The translations under genes were made by a program, and so were the position numbers. This document shows, in pieces, positions 32,732 through 39,681 of a DNA stretch of 39,731 nt (the first letter of the stretch is position 1; the number at the start of each line of letters is the position of its first letter). The notes below the pieces were generated by a model, which ran no database searches, had not been told where the DNA came from, and saw only the letters and a list, made by a program, of their open reading frames with translations. The DNA comes from Sulfurovum sp. (lineage in GTDB: Bacteria; Campylobacterota; Campylobacteria; Campylobacterales; Sulfurovaceae), in the NCBI GenBank assembly GCA_027019175.1, contig JALUXB010000063.1, positions 1-39,731 of the forward strand, written 5' to 3'.

Positions 32732-32995
32732 TTAAAATTCCATGAGTTTGTTTTTATGTGATTTGTATTCTGCTGTTTTAGCATTATTGCAATCGTGCAT
32801 AATTGTTTCTGTCATTTCTTGCATATTCTTACACTCGGATAAGCGTACTTTTCTGAGATCCTTGTGATCTAAATAATATTGAACTGTTTTAAAAGTTTCC
32901 GTTTTTTTAGCTACTTCTTTATTTTCTCGTTTATTGTTATCTCCACATCCTATTAAAAGTAGTACAGCTGTGATTGCGATTAGTGTATGTTTCAT
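32732..32995 (-). CDS. EexN-family-like lipoprotein (entry-exclusion type)
   Basis: An 87-aa lipoprotein with the lipobox LIGC. It matches the EexN family layout: a short charged linker, then TVQYYLDHKDLRKVRLSECK and a final cysteine-asparagine motif HDCNNAKTAEYK, which corresponds to the C-x-N-A-x-x-A end of EexN. EexN proteins sit in conjugative loci and block entry of related elements. Its presence inside an integrated island fits that origin, but no other conjugation gene is left here. AAGGATAAAG precedes the ATG. Confidence 0.65.
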   Translation of the reverse strand: MKHTLIAITAVLLLIGCGDNNKRENKEVAKKTETFKTVQYYLDHKDLRKVRLSECKNMQEMTETIMHDCNNAKTAEYKSHKNKLMEF

Positions 32996-33039
32996 TCTTT
33001 ATCCTTTTTTGTGATTTTAGTATTTTATCAATTTTGCTT

Positions 33040-33277
33040 TTATTTATTCTGATTATTTTTTAATTGTTTTATATAGTTATTGGCACCTTCAACGATCTCT
33101 TGTTTTTTAAATCTCTCAAAAAGATAGCCGTCTTCATCTATTTCTTTTTTGTATCGGTAACAAAGATATTCAAAAAAATCAGATTTTATTTTGGAAAAGG
33201 TCATATACATTGTTGGCATTTTTTGTGAAAAGGTGTTATATTTTAAATATAATACTATTAACACAAAATCATTTAAA
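33040..33277 (-). pseudogene. Gene fragment truncated at its 5' end by the IS3-family element
   Basis: An open frame runs from the IS edge to a stop at 33040. It encodes a helical C-terminus with FSKIKSDFFEYLCYRYKKEIDEDGYLFERFKKQEIVEG. The frame continues into the IS terminal repeat (up to 33318) without a plausible start. An internal ATG at 33219 has no ribosome site. So it is probably what remains of a larger gene after IS insertion or an IS-edge deletion. The function is not recognised. Confidence 0.5.
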
Positions 33278-33354
33278 TGGAATGCCCCCAAAACCGTAGA
33301 CACTTTTTTACACGCCAATTAGACTATAATAACAGGTAGTAAAGGAGTGAAGAA

Positions 33355-33627
33355 ATGCTACCACGATATACAACAGAATTCAAAGAGGAAGCGGCACGGC
33401 AAGTGCTTGATAACGGTTACGGGATCAAAGAGACCGCAGAGCGCTTAGGGGTACATCCTCATTCCCTTGGAAAGTGGGTGAAACAGTACAAGGATCCTAT
33501 CATTCATGCAAAAGAAGACAGCAAACACCAAGAGATCCTCCGATTAAAAAAAGAACTCAAACGTGTAACGGAGGAGCGGGATATTTTAAAAAAGGCCGCT
33601 GCGTACTTTGCAAAGCACCAAAGCTGA
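33355..33627 (+). CDS. IS3-family OrfA, helix-turn-helix protein
   Basis: A 90-aa transposase N-terminal product. The helix-turn-helix region is YTTEFKEEAARQVLDNGYGIKETAERLGVHPHSLGKWVKQY (residues 4-44), recognising the IS ends. A leucine-zipper-like helix follows (EILRLKKELKRVTEERDILKKAA). The end of the frame contains the heptamer A-AAA-AAG at 33588-33594, in the phase where a -1 slip passes ribosomes into orfB. AAAGGAG precedes the ATG. Confidence 0.92.
   Translation: MLPRYTTEFKEEAARQVLDNGYGIKETAERLGVHPHSLGKWVKQYKDPIIHAKEDSKHQEILRLKKELKRVTEERDILKKAAAYFAKHQS
33588..33594 (+). promoter_or_regulatory. Programmed -1 frameshift site (A AAA AAG)
   Basis: The orfA codons read TTA AAA AAG, so the heptamer A_AAA_AAG is in the canonical slip phase. 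OrfB lies in the -1 frame and is open before and after this point. A second A-rich run (TTA AAA AAA GAA, 33544-33555) is an alternative but lies earlier. Confidence 0.75.
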
Positions 33628-34532
33628 AGTACGCGTTCATTCGTACCCATGCTTTGGAATATCCCGTCAGAAGAATGTGCAAAGTGTTGAAAGTCCATCC
33701 AAGCGGTTATTATGCCTGGGTAAAAGAACCTGAATCACCACGCGCCAAAGAGAACAAGAAGCTGCTTGAAAAGATCACAGAAGCCTATGAACAGAGCAAT
33801 TGTACCTATGGCTATAGGAATATTCATAGAGATCTTGTTGAATCCGGTATTCCGGTAAACAAGAAAAGAGTGGCACGTCTGATGAGCTTGCATAAGCTCT
33901 ATGGTGTGGGGATGGTGAAAAAACGTCCCAAGCACAAATCAGGTAGGCCGCACCAGACACACCCCAATCACTTAAAACAGTGCTTTATTGCTACCAGACC
34001 AAATGCACTATGGGTAACGGACATCACCTATATCCGAACCTATGAGGGATGGCTCTATCTGGCAGTGATCCTTGATCTGTTCAGCAGGAAAGTGATCGGA
34101 TGGTCTATGAGCCACAGGATGACACGGCAGCTTGCCTTGAATGCCTTTGAAATGGCAGTATCACGCAGAAAGATAAATACTGAAGTGATCTTGCACTCCG
34201 ATCAGGGATCGCAGTTTGCATCCTCTGACTGGCAGCGGGCTCTGAAGAAATACAATGTTACTCCCAGTATGAGCAGATGGGGTAACTGTTATGACAATGC
34301 TGTAGCTGAGAGCTTTTTCAAGACACTGAAAAAAGAGTGTGTCAGAAAATATATCTTCAAAACCAGAGAAGAAGCAAAACGGAAAATCTTTGAATATATC
34401 GAGATGTTTTACAACTCAAAAAGAACGCATAGCTATCTCGATTATCTATCTCCAAATAACTTTGAGATAAGATATTATTCGGACATCAAAAAAGAAGAGG
34501 TGTTGGCGACTGATTTTGTGTCTATGAAATAG
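33595..34532 (+). CDS. IS3-family OrfB, DDE transposase catalytic part
   Basis: The catalytic half, made as an OrfAB fusion through the -1 frameshift; the frame is open from 33474. It has the HTH_21 region (ENKKLLEKITEAYEQSNCTYGYRNIHRDL) and the rve integrase core. The DDE triad lies in WVTDITYIR, LHSDQGSQF and AESFFKTLKKE. The C-terminus NSKRTHSYLDYLSPNNFE is typical of the IS3/IS51 branch. No stop or gap is seen, so the transposase should be active. It ends eleven bases before the right inverted repeat terminus. Confidence 0.92.
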
Positions 34533-34543
34533 GGGTCATTCCA

Positions 34544-34977
34544 TGGAAGTAGCTGCCATGAGGATAGAATGGCTTGATTTCGACAATATGGTTTATCATA
34601 TTCCTGCTGATCACAATAAAGCCAAAAAGGTAATTACAGCACCCATGACAGTATTACTAAAAGATGCTCTTTTGGCTATGGATCTTGGTAATACAGGATA
34701 TATTTTTAAAGGTACCGGATCAAGTGGTCATATCTCCAGTACCGGCATAGATTTTCAATGGCGGAATATCAGATCTCTTGCCGGTGTACCTAAAATGAGA
34801 CTTCATGATATACGGCACTTAATCGGATTTATTGGCATTAACAGCGGTTACAGTTTGGAACAGATCGGATCTGTTTTAGGGCATACTTCCACAGCTACTA
34901 CCAAGCGTTATTCCAATATGAAAGTTGAAAGTGCTACAGAGGTACTGCGGAATATGTTCGATAGGTTTGCAGAGTAA
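34544..34977 (+). pseudogene. 3' part of a tyrosine recombinase (integrase) gene
   Basis: About 144 aa of a phage-type integrase catalytic domain. It starts in the middle of the conserved G-x-R-x-x-E-V region (EVAAMRIEWLDFDN), so the N-terminal arm- and core-binding domains and the first catalytic arginine are missing. What remains has the HxxR box (LHDIRH, H88-R91), LGHTS (H114) and the nucleophile Y123 in KRYSNM. The IS abuts the truncation point, and the missing 5' part is not found on the other side of the IS. It is probably the former integrase of the island. Confidence 0.88.
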
Positions 34978-35023
34978 TTTACTATTACTTTGATATAATT
35001 TTCAAATTTTAAAAAGGACATAG

Positions 35024-35539
35024 ATGAGTTTTTGGGCTGAAAAACGCTATATAGATCCCCGTACTGATCGTATAAAACTCAATGTTCTTAGAAATGATGC
35101 AGATCCTTTACCAAAAAGGCATAGAACTTTTAAATCATTTAAAGCATCATTTGGAAATACCAATTATTATGAGTATGAGATTGCCGGCTGTTTTATTGTT
35201 GTTGATTTGAAATATGCTTTCAGGCATTTTAATCAAAACACTTACAATGAGATGCGAAGCAATATAAACGGTACACTGCTTCCAACATTGTTAGATCCTA
35301 TTCTTATCATTCGTGACACATACGAAAACCAATCAGTTATTACCTTTTACAAAACATTCAAAACACAGAATGATCTGTATCACATTGTTATGTTTAAGGC
35401 GTATAAACAAGAAAATGGAAAGTACTATTTCAAGACAATATTTAATGTAGATGATAATTTAGGGAAAGTAAAAAAAGTGATTAAGGCTTTGGATATGAGA
35501 ACAATCTATTTTAAATACACAGAGGGCAACGGGAGCTAA
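35024..35539 (+). CDS. Possible BECR-fold (PBECR-like) nuclease, otherwise unknown
   Basis: A 171-aa protein with AAAAAGGAC before the ATG. The second half, LLDPILIIRDTYENQSVITFYKTFKTQNDLYHIVMFKAYKQENGKYYFKTIFNV, resembles in pattern the Barnase-EndoU-ColicinE5/D-RelE nucleases found in phage and mobile elements. In those, a 'leu-x-x-P' strand is followed by a hairpin and a 'T-x-F' or 'T-I-F' strand. The family call is from pattern only and is weak. A charged N-terminus and no signal suggest a cytoplasmic protein. It sits between the integrase remnant and the right att site, a common cargo position. No antitoxin-like gene is adjacent. Confidence 0.4.
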   Translation: MSFWAEKRYIDPRTDRIKLNVLRNDADPLPKRHRTFKSFKASFGNTNYYEYEIAGCFIVVDLKYAFRHFNQNTYNEMRSNINGTLLPTLLDPILIIRDTYENQSVITFYKTFKTQNDLYHIVMFKAYKQENGKYYFKTIFNVDDNLGKVKKVIKALDMRTIYFKYTEGNGS

Positions 35540-35808
35540 GCCCAAATCCTCGACTGATTGCTCAGTGAGACCTCTCTGTTATTTGAATTATAACACACAA
35601 AGATTAATCATTTATAAAACAACTTATTTTTATTTCTGCTTGTACCAAAAAATAAAAATGTAAAATTAGTACACTTTTTAGTACAACTTGCTGTGTAAAA
35701 AGATGCACTTTGATGCATAGTAGTAAAAATATGACTTATTCAAAATAGTCGTTTATTGTTGATGTAGTGGGGATTTGTGCATCTTTATGCACGATTATGC
35801 ATTATAGT
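35540..35808. other. AT-rich right end of the island with repeated motifs
   Basis: No gene is seen in these 269 bases. They contain TTGTACC at 35640, AGTACAC near 35668 and AGTACAA at 35680, echoing GGTACAA at 32139 and 32151 near the other end. A perfect hairpin GTGCAT-CTTT-ATGCAC lies at 35777-35792. ATGCAT followed by TAGTAG occurs at 35713 and, with a TA insertion, at 35797. They are possible recombinase or excisionase sites. Confidence 0.5.
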
Positions 35809-36162
35809 AGGAGCGACGATAAGCCGGGTTCTGTCGTGGGTAGTTATTTGTCTAGGCCTGCCGTTGCCGACAGGCTCAAGCGAAGCATGAGTGCCGCAAA
35901 GCGGCGTTGCAAGAGTTGTTACCATATGCTTCTTGCTGCGGACAGGGTTTACCTGGCTGCCCGTGTTACCACAGGCACCGGTGGTCTCTTACACCACCCT
36001 TTCACCCTTACCTGCACTGCACAAAGCAGTACATAGGCGGTCTACTCTCTGTTGCACTTGCCCTCAGATTACTCTGGCCATCCGTTAGATGGAGTCCTCT
36101 CTTGCATGCAGCCCGGACTTTCCTCTCGCAGCATACGCTGCCAGCAACTACCTGTCGCTCCT
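35808..36162 (-). ncRNA. rnpB: RNase P RNA
   Basis: The catalytic RNA that matures tRNA 5' ends. Read on the minus strand it starts with GGAGCGAC, has GAGAGGAAAGTCCGGGCT (conserved region I) and GGGTGAAAGGGTGG. It continues with GTAAGAGACCACCGG and AGACAAATAACTACC, and ends GACAGAACCCGGCTTATCGTCGCTCC. The 5' GGAGCGAC and 3' GTCGCTCC form helix P1. Ends are set by P1 and are accurate to a few bases. TATACT at 36171-36176 is the likely -10. The last 15 bases are duplicated at 32083-32097, marking the island insertion. Confidence 0.95.
35809..35823. repeat. Putative right attachment site within the rnpB 3' end
   Basis: The second copy of AGGAGCGACGATAAG. It includes the 3' strand of P1 and the bases up to the conserved GGCTTA element, so the insertion preserved a functional RNase P RNA. 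Confidence 0.75.
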
Positions 36163-36170
36163 GTAGGCGA

Positions 36171-36176
36171 AGTATA
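36171..36176 (-). promoter_or_regulatory. -10 box for rnpB
   Basis: TATACT on the minus strand about nine bases before the rnpB 5' end, preceded by a T-run. It follows the oor terminator, so rnpB has its own start. Confidence 0.55.
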
Positions 36177-36232
36177 GCAAAAAAGGGTAAACAGAGGTTG
36201 AGAATTGAGGAAATAGGGAATTAATTAAAGAC

Positions 36233-36251
36233 GGACGGGAAGTCCCCGTCC
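36233..36251 (-). terminator. Terminator-like hairpin of the oorDABC operon
   Basis: On the minus strand GGACGGG and CCCGTCC form a perfect 7-bp G/C stem with a five-base loop, followed by GTCTTTAATTAATT. It lies 15 bases past the oorC stop codon and before rnpB. Confidence 0.7.
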
Positions 36252-36265
36252 CGGTAGAGAAGTGT

Positions 36266-36835
36266 TTACTTCGAAGGGCCTTTTTCAAGTGCTTCAAGTG
36301 CATACTTTTTACCAAGCTCATACGCTTTGAGGTTTGCTTCGTGTACTTTTTTTGGTACTTTGGAAAGCATAGTTTCAATGAGTACATCCTCATCGAGTGC
36401 TTTTGTCATTGTATTGGCAATAGCAAGGGCAACGACTGACTGTGTGATAACGTTTCCGACTTCCTCTTTTGCAATAGTAATGATGGGAATCTCATAAATA
36501 TTCCACTTTTGCTTGTCTTCCGTAGTAGGATGTACCAGGTTTGGTTCAATTACCATTGTTCCACCTTCGGCAACGCCGTTCTTAAAGAGCTGATAACTCT
36601 TGTCAGCCACGGAAAGCATGAAGTTGATCTGACCGTCAATTGCATACGGATACCATATCTCTTTGTCATCCAGCTGAATATCAACCACGGTCGGTCCACC
36701 ACGTACCTGAGAAGTATAGGTTGCCGTTTTAACACCGTATCCGCCGTCTTTGATCTTTGCTGCTGCGAAAATCTCTCCGGCGAGAAGAACCCCTTGTCCA
36801 CCAACACCGGTAAATCTCATTACAATTCTACTCAT
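36266..36835 (-). CDS. oorC: 2-oxoglutarate:acceptor oxidoreductase, gamma subunit
   Basis: One of four subunits converting 2-oxoglutarate and CoA to succinyl-CoA with a low-potential acceptor; in autotrophs of this phylum the reverse direction fixes CO2 in the reductive TCA cycle. 189 aa, with the family start FTGVGGQGVLLAGEIFA and then TSQVRGGPTVVDIQL, matching the gamma domain of the 2-oxoacid:ferredoxin oxidoreductase superfamily. It is the last gene of the operon, 11 bases after oorB, and is followed by a terminator-like hairpin. Confidence 0.94.
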   Translation of the reverse strand: MSRIVMRFTGVGGQGVLLAGEIFAAAKIKDGGYGVKTATYTSQVRGGPTVVDIQLDDKEIWYPYAIDGQINFMLSVADKSYQLFKNGVAEGGTMVIEPNLVHPTTEDKQKWNIYEIPIITIAKEEVGNVITQSVVALAIANTMTKALDEDVLIETMLSKVPKKVHEANLKAYELGKKYALEALEKGPSK

Positions 36836-36846
36836 GGCTCTTCTCC

Positions 36847-37704
36847 TTACAGTTTTTTCTTGAATTCATCTGGCGTAATAGGTCCTCTGAGTCCCTGATG
36901 TGCCTTCTGAACCTCTTTGTACATTTCACAATACTCAGGTGCTTCTGTATCTTGCTTCAGAATACCGGTAGGAAGATGGTTCATTTTCTCTTCTTCTGGA
37001 AGGGCATCCCACTTCTTTTTAGGAAGCGTGATAGAGTCGATCCAGTCAAGGTTTGCCATGGCAGACTGCATTTTATTCTTTCTACCAAGGTTGATATGAC
37101 AGTTGGACAATGCTTCGACATAGGAGAAACCTTTGTGCTGCATTGCCTGAAGCAGTACTTTTTCAAGCTTCTTCGGTGCCGTGACATTTTCTCTTGCAAC
37201 AAACGATGCACCCGCCGCTTCTGCAAGCTTACAACCGTCAAATGTCGGGTCAATATTCCCTACTTTTTGTGACACGGTCCAAAAACCTCTTGGTGTTGTA
37301 GGAGACGTCTGAGAGTTGGTCAGACCATAGATGAAGTTCTGAATAATAATCAGTGTAATATCAATGTTTCTTCTACATCCGTGAATCGTATGGTTACCAC
37401 CGATTGCCAGACCGTCACCATCACCGGCAACACAGACAACGTGTTTGTCTGGGTTTGCCAGCTTAATACCTGTTGCAAATGCTACAGTTCTTCCGTGTGT
37501 GGTGTGTACTGTGTTGAAATCAACGTAAGAAGAGAATCTTCCCGAACATCCGATTCCTGAAACGACACAAATGTCATCTTTTTCCCAGCCAAGTTTGTCT
37601 ACTGCACGAATAAATGACTTGAGGATTACCCCGTCACCACAACCCCAACACCAGAGTGTCGGCATCTTATCCGTTCTTAAGTATTCATCATAGTTAAATG
37701 CCAT
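36847..37704 (-). CDS. oorB: 2-oxoglutarate:acceptor oxidoreductase, beta (TPP-binding) subunit
   Basis: Carries thiamine diphosphate and iron-sulfur ligands. The N-terminal CWGCGDG (19-25) supplies cluster-binding cysteines, with another in SGIGCSGR. The TPP/Mg motif begins GDGD (94-97) and continues to a downstream Asn (LIIIQN). GLTNSQTSPTTPRG follows. The length of 285 aa is typical. It begins one base after oorA ends. Confidence 0.96.
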   Translation of the reverse strand: MAFNYDEYLRTDKMPTLWCWGCGDGVILKSFIRAVDKLGWEKDDICVVSGIGCSGRFSSYVDFNTVHTTHGRTVAFATGIKLANPDKHVVCVAGDGDGLAIGGNHTIHGCRRNIDITLIIIQNFIYGLTNSQTSPTTPRGFWTVSQKVGNIDPTFDGCKLAEAAGASFVARENVTAPKKLEKVLLQAMQHKGFSYVEALSNCHINLGRKNKMQSAMANLDWIDSITLPKKKWDALPEEEKMNHLPTGILKQDTEAPEYCEMYKEVQKAHQGLRGPITPDEFKKKL

Positions 37705-37705
37705 A

Positions 37706-38842
37706 TTACAGCTCCTTTACTTTTTCAATAATATCTGCAGGTGAGAATGGACGACCATTCGTTTTTGTCAGTTTTTCAATATCACGTCTTCCCATACATC
37801 TCTGTACCTCTTCAAGGTACTGTCCCTGGTTCAGCTCCACAACCAGTACTTTGTCAAACTTCTGTCCGAGTTCGAACATTCTCTCTTCAGGAGATGGCCA
37901 AAGGGTGATTGGTCTGAAGAGTCCGGCTTTGATTCCCTGCTCTCTCAATACATTGACAGCTTCTTTGATAGCCAGTGAAGCTGAACCGTATCCGATCAGA
38001 AGAATTTCTGCATCATCTACCATATACTCTTCATTGCTTTCAATTTCATCTCTGTGTGCATCAACTTTTTTAAAGAGTCTGTCGATCAGCTTTCTACATG
38101 TCTCGATCTCTTCGGTCGGGAAGCCCATTGCATCATGGTGCAATCCTGTAAAGTGGTAACGATACCCTTCAAACATTGGGTTAAGTACCGCCGGCTCATC
38201 CTGAGCGACACCGTATGGTTTATAGTCTGCAGGGTCACCTTCAAATTTCTTTCTCGGTTTGATACCCGCTTTAACCTCTTCAACAGTTGGAAGCATTGCT
38301 TTTCCATGCATATGCCCCAGTGTTTCATCAAGCAGTACAAAAACAGGCTGCATAAATCTGTCAGCCAGGTTGAACGCTCTTACAGTTTCAGTATAACACT
38401 CTGCAAGTGTTCCGGCACACACAGTAATGGACTTGTAGTCACCGTGGCTTGGGTTCTTCGCCTGAGCAACGTCTCCCTGAGAAACACGTGTAGGCAGACC
38501 CGTTGATGGACCGCCCCTCATGACGTTGACAACTACCAGCGGTACTTCTGCCATCTGTGCAAGTCCAAGGTTTTCCGCTTTGAGTGAAATACCAGGGCCT
38601 GAAGTCGCTGTCAAGGTACGCACACCTGCCATACCAGCACCGATCGCCGCTGCGACACCTGCGATCTCATCTTCCATTTGAATGGCAGTACCACCCACTT
38701 TTGGAAGCAGATCCGAAATGGTATGCATAACCTCACTCGACGGGGTAATAGGATACCCTCCGAAGAACATACACCCGGCATCTACCGCCGCAATTGCAGC
38801 CAGGTCGTTACCGCTTGAAATAATCTCTCTTGTTGCTGACAT
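37706..38842 (-). CDS. oorA: 2-oxoglutarate:acceptor oxidoreductase, alpha subunit
   Basis: The pyrimidine-binding alpha subunit, 378 aa. The hallmark blocks are MFFGGYPITPSSEV, QMEDEIAGVAAAIGAGMAGVRTLTATSGPG and VVNVMRGGPSTGLPTRVSQGD. The late region YGSASLAIKEAVNVLREQGIKAGLFRPITLWPSP is the CoA-side domain. The ATG shares its first base with the oorD stop codon (TAATG), indicating translational coupling. A strong GAGGCG lies upstream inside oorD. Confidence 0.96.
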   Translation of the reverse strand: MSATREIISSGNDLAAIAAVDAGCMFFGGYPITPSSEVMHTISDLLPKVGGTAIQMEDEIAGVAAAIGAGMAGVRTLTATSGPGISLKAENLGLAQMAEVPLVVVNVMRGGPSTGLPTRVSQGDVAQAKNPSHGDYKSITVCAGTLAECYTETVRAFNLADRFMQPVFVLLDETLGHMHGKAMLPTVEEVKAGIKPRKKFEGDPADYKPYGVAQDEPAVLNPMFEGYRYHFTGLHHDAMGFPTEEIETCRKLIDRLFKKVDAHRDEIESNEEYMVDDAEILLIGYGSASLAIKEAVNVLREQGIKAGLFRPITLWPSPEERMFELGQKFDKVLVVELNQGQYLEEVQRCMGRRDIEKLTKTNGRPFSPADIIEKVKEL

Positions 38843-39174
38843 TAGTTCGCCTCCTTGTAATCTTCAGGTAACATATACCCGTTTTCTTTAATAATTTCTT
38901 GTCTCTTCTTTGAAGACTCTGTCAGTTTTGCAAATTTATATTCTTTCTTTTCCGCAACATAAATTGCAAAGTCAGGACAACAGAGTTCGCACTCGTTACA
39001 CCCGATACAGGCATCAGGATAGACAACGCTGATCATCGCCCCCAATACTGATGTCGGTTCCAGTTTCATCGAGAGAACACCTGCCGGACAGGCATCCACA
39101 CAAATGTCACATGCTTTACATCGATCCGTATTTACCCATACCGGAGTATTTTCTGGAGCTTTCATTACTGCCAT
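38842..39174 (-). CDS. oorD: 2-oxoglutarate:acceptor oxidoreductase, delta (ferredoxin-like) subunit
   Basis: A 110-aa protein with two 4Fe-4S motifs: C19, C22, C25, C29 and C56, C59, C62, C66, each followed by a proline after the last cysteine. It passes electrons between the TPP site and external ferredoxin. It is the first gene of oorDABC, with AAGGGGAAAAC before the ATG. In relatives such as Campylobacter jejuni the operon follows sucCD; here the 550 bases upstream hold no recognised gene. Confidence 0.95.
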   Translation of the reverse strand: MAVMKAPENTPVWVNTDRCKACDICVDACPAGVLSMKLEPTSVLGAMISVVYPDACIGCNECELCCPDFAIYVAEKKEYKFAKLTESSKKRQEIIKENGYMLPEDYKEAN

Positions 39175-39219
39175 GTTTTCCCCTTAATTTTGAAGTTTGT
39201 TGTTTCGTGAGATCGCCAA

Positions 39220-39269
39220 CCTGGGTTTGACTTGAGAGTTTTAAAAGCAACTGCCAAGTCAAACCCAGG
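39220..39269. other. Perfect 15-bp palindrome with 20-nt loop upstream of oorD
   Basis: CCTGGGTTTGACTTG (39220-39234) and CAAGTCAAACCCAGG (39255-39269) are exact reverse complements. The structure ends 45 bases before the oorD start codon. There is no T-run on either side, so it is not a standard terminator. It may be a leader RNA structure or an end of an old element. Confidence 0.8.
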
Positions 39270-39543
39270 ATGTCAGGGATATCCCTTATTCACTACATAA
39301 AGAATAGCTTACTTTTTGTAAGGTTGCTTTGAATAAGCCTGAATTATTGGTAGCATAAGGGGTGTTGTTACCATTCGAAGCAGCATTTTTACCCACCTTT
39401 TTGATAGGTTTTTACTTCACTTGAAAACTGCACTTCTTCCTTTTGATGTGCTGTTTCCATAGGTGTATCGTTTAGTTACTATTTGGGTATTGAGCATTCT
39501 TCTTTACAAGAAAAATGCCTGACATCCTATCATCTCTCAACTA

Positions 39544-39681
39544 ATGGGAAATGTTAACATTCATTGGATAATTGATGCAAAGATTCCTGTTTTTACAAGG
39601 ATGATACATGTAAAAAATGGAGTTAAAGTAAAGAAATGGGTTGCTGAAAACCTAAGCAAAGCCCGATACTATGGGAGTTAA
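39544..39681 (+). CDS. Doubtful 45-aa open reading frame
   Basis: It starts ATGGGAAATG and ends at TAA. The product is basic, with IHVKNGVKVKKWVAENL and KARYYGS at the end, and looks more protein-like than random sequence. There is no ribosome site (CTCAACTA precedes the ATG) and no family match I can name. It could be the remnant of a larger gene. Confidence 0.2.
   Translation: MGNVNIHWIIDAKIPVFTRMIHVKNGVKVKKWVAENLSKARYYGS

Larger units (their letters stand above)
33278..34543 (+). mobile_element. IS3-family insertion sequence, apparently intact
   Basis: A 1,266-bp element. The left end TGGAATGCCCCC (33278) and right end, read inward as TGGAATGACCCC (34543), are imperfect inverted repeats; a further TAGACAC match occurs about 20 bases in on both sides. 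It holds orfA and orfB in the usual overlapping -1 arrangement. The flanking bases (left TTAAA, right TGGAA) do not form the 3-4 bp target duplication expected for a simple insertion. Confidence 0.88.
32098..35823. mobile_element. Decayed integrative island inserted at the 3' end of rnpB
   Basis: About 3.7 kb bounded by a 15-bp exact direct repeat whose right copy completes rnpB. The content differs from the surrounding DNA: it is visibly richer in A/T, genes are small and exported, there is an IS3-family element, and a truncated tyrosine recombinase gene lies near the right end. Short GTACAA motifs occur near both ends (32139, 32151; inverted at 35640; 35680) and could be recombinase arm sites. 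Genomic islands commonly insert at the ends of RNA genes and rebuild them. The recombinase is broken by the IS, so the island is probably fixed. Confidence 0.7.

Noticed and set aside
35767-36224. Several plus-strand frames at 35.8-36.2 kb
   Set aside because: They are the complement of RNase P RNA. All conserved rnpB elements are present, so no protein is encoded.
36233-36251. Second copy of an att or REP repeat near rnpB
   Set aside because: The G/C hairpin is unrelated in sequence to the REP family and sits exactly where the oor operon should end, so a terminator explains it.
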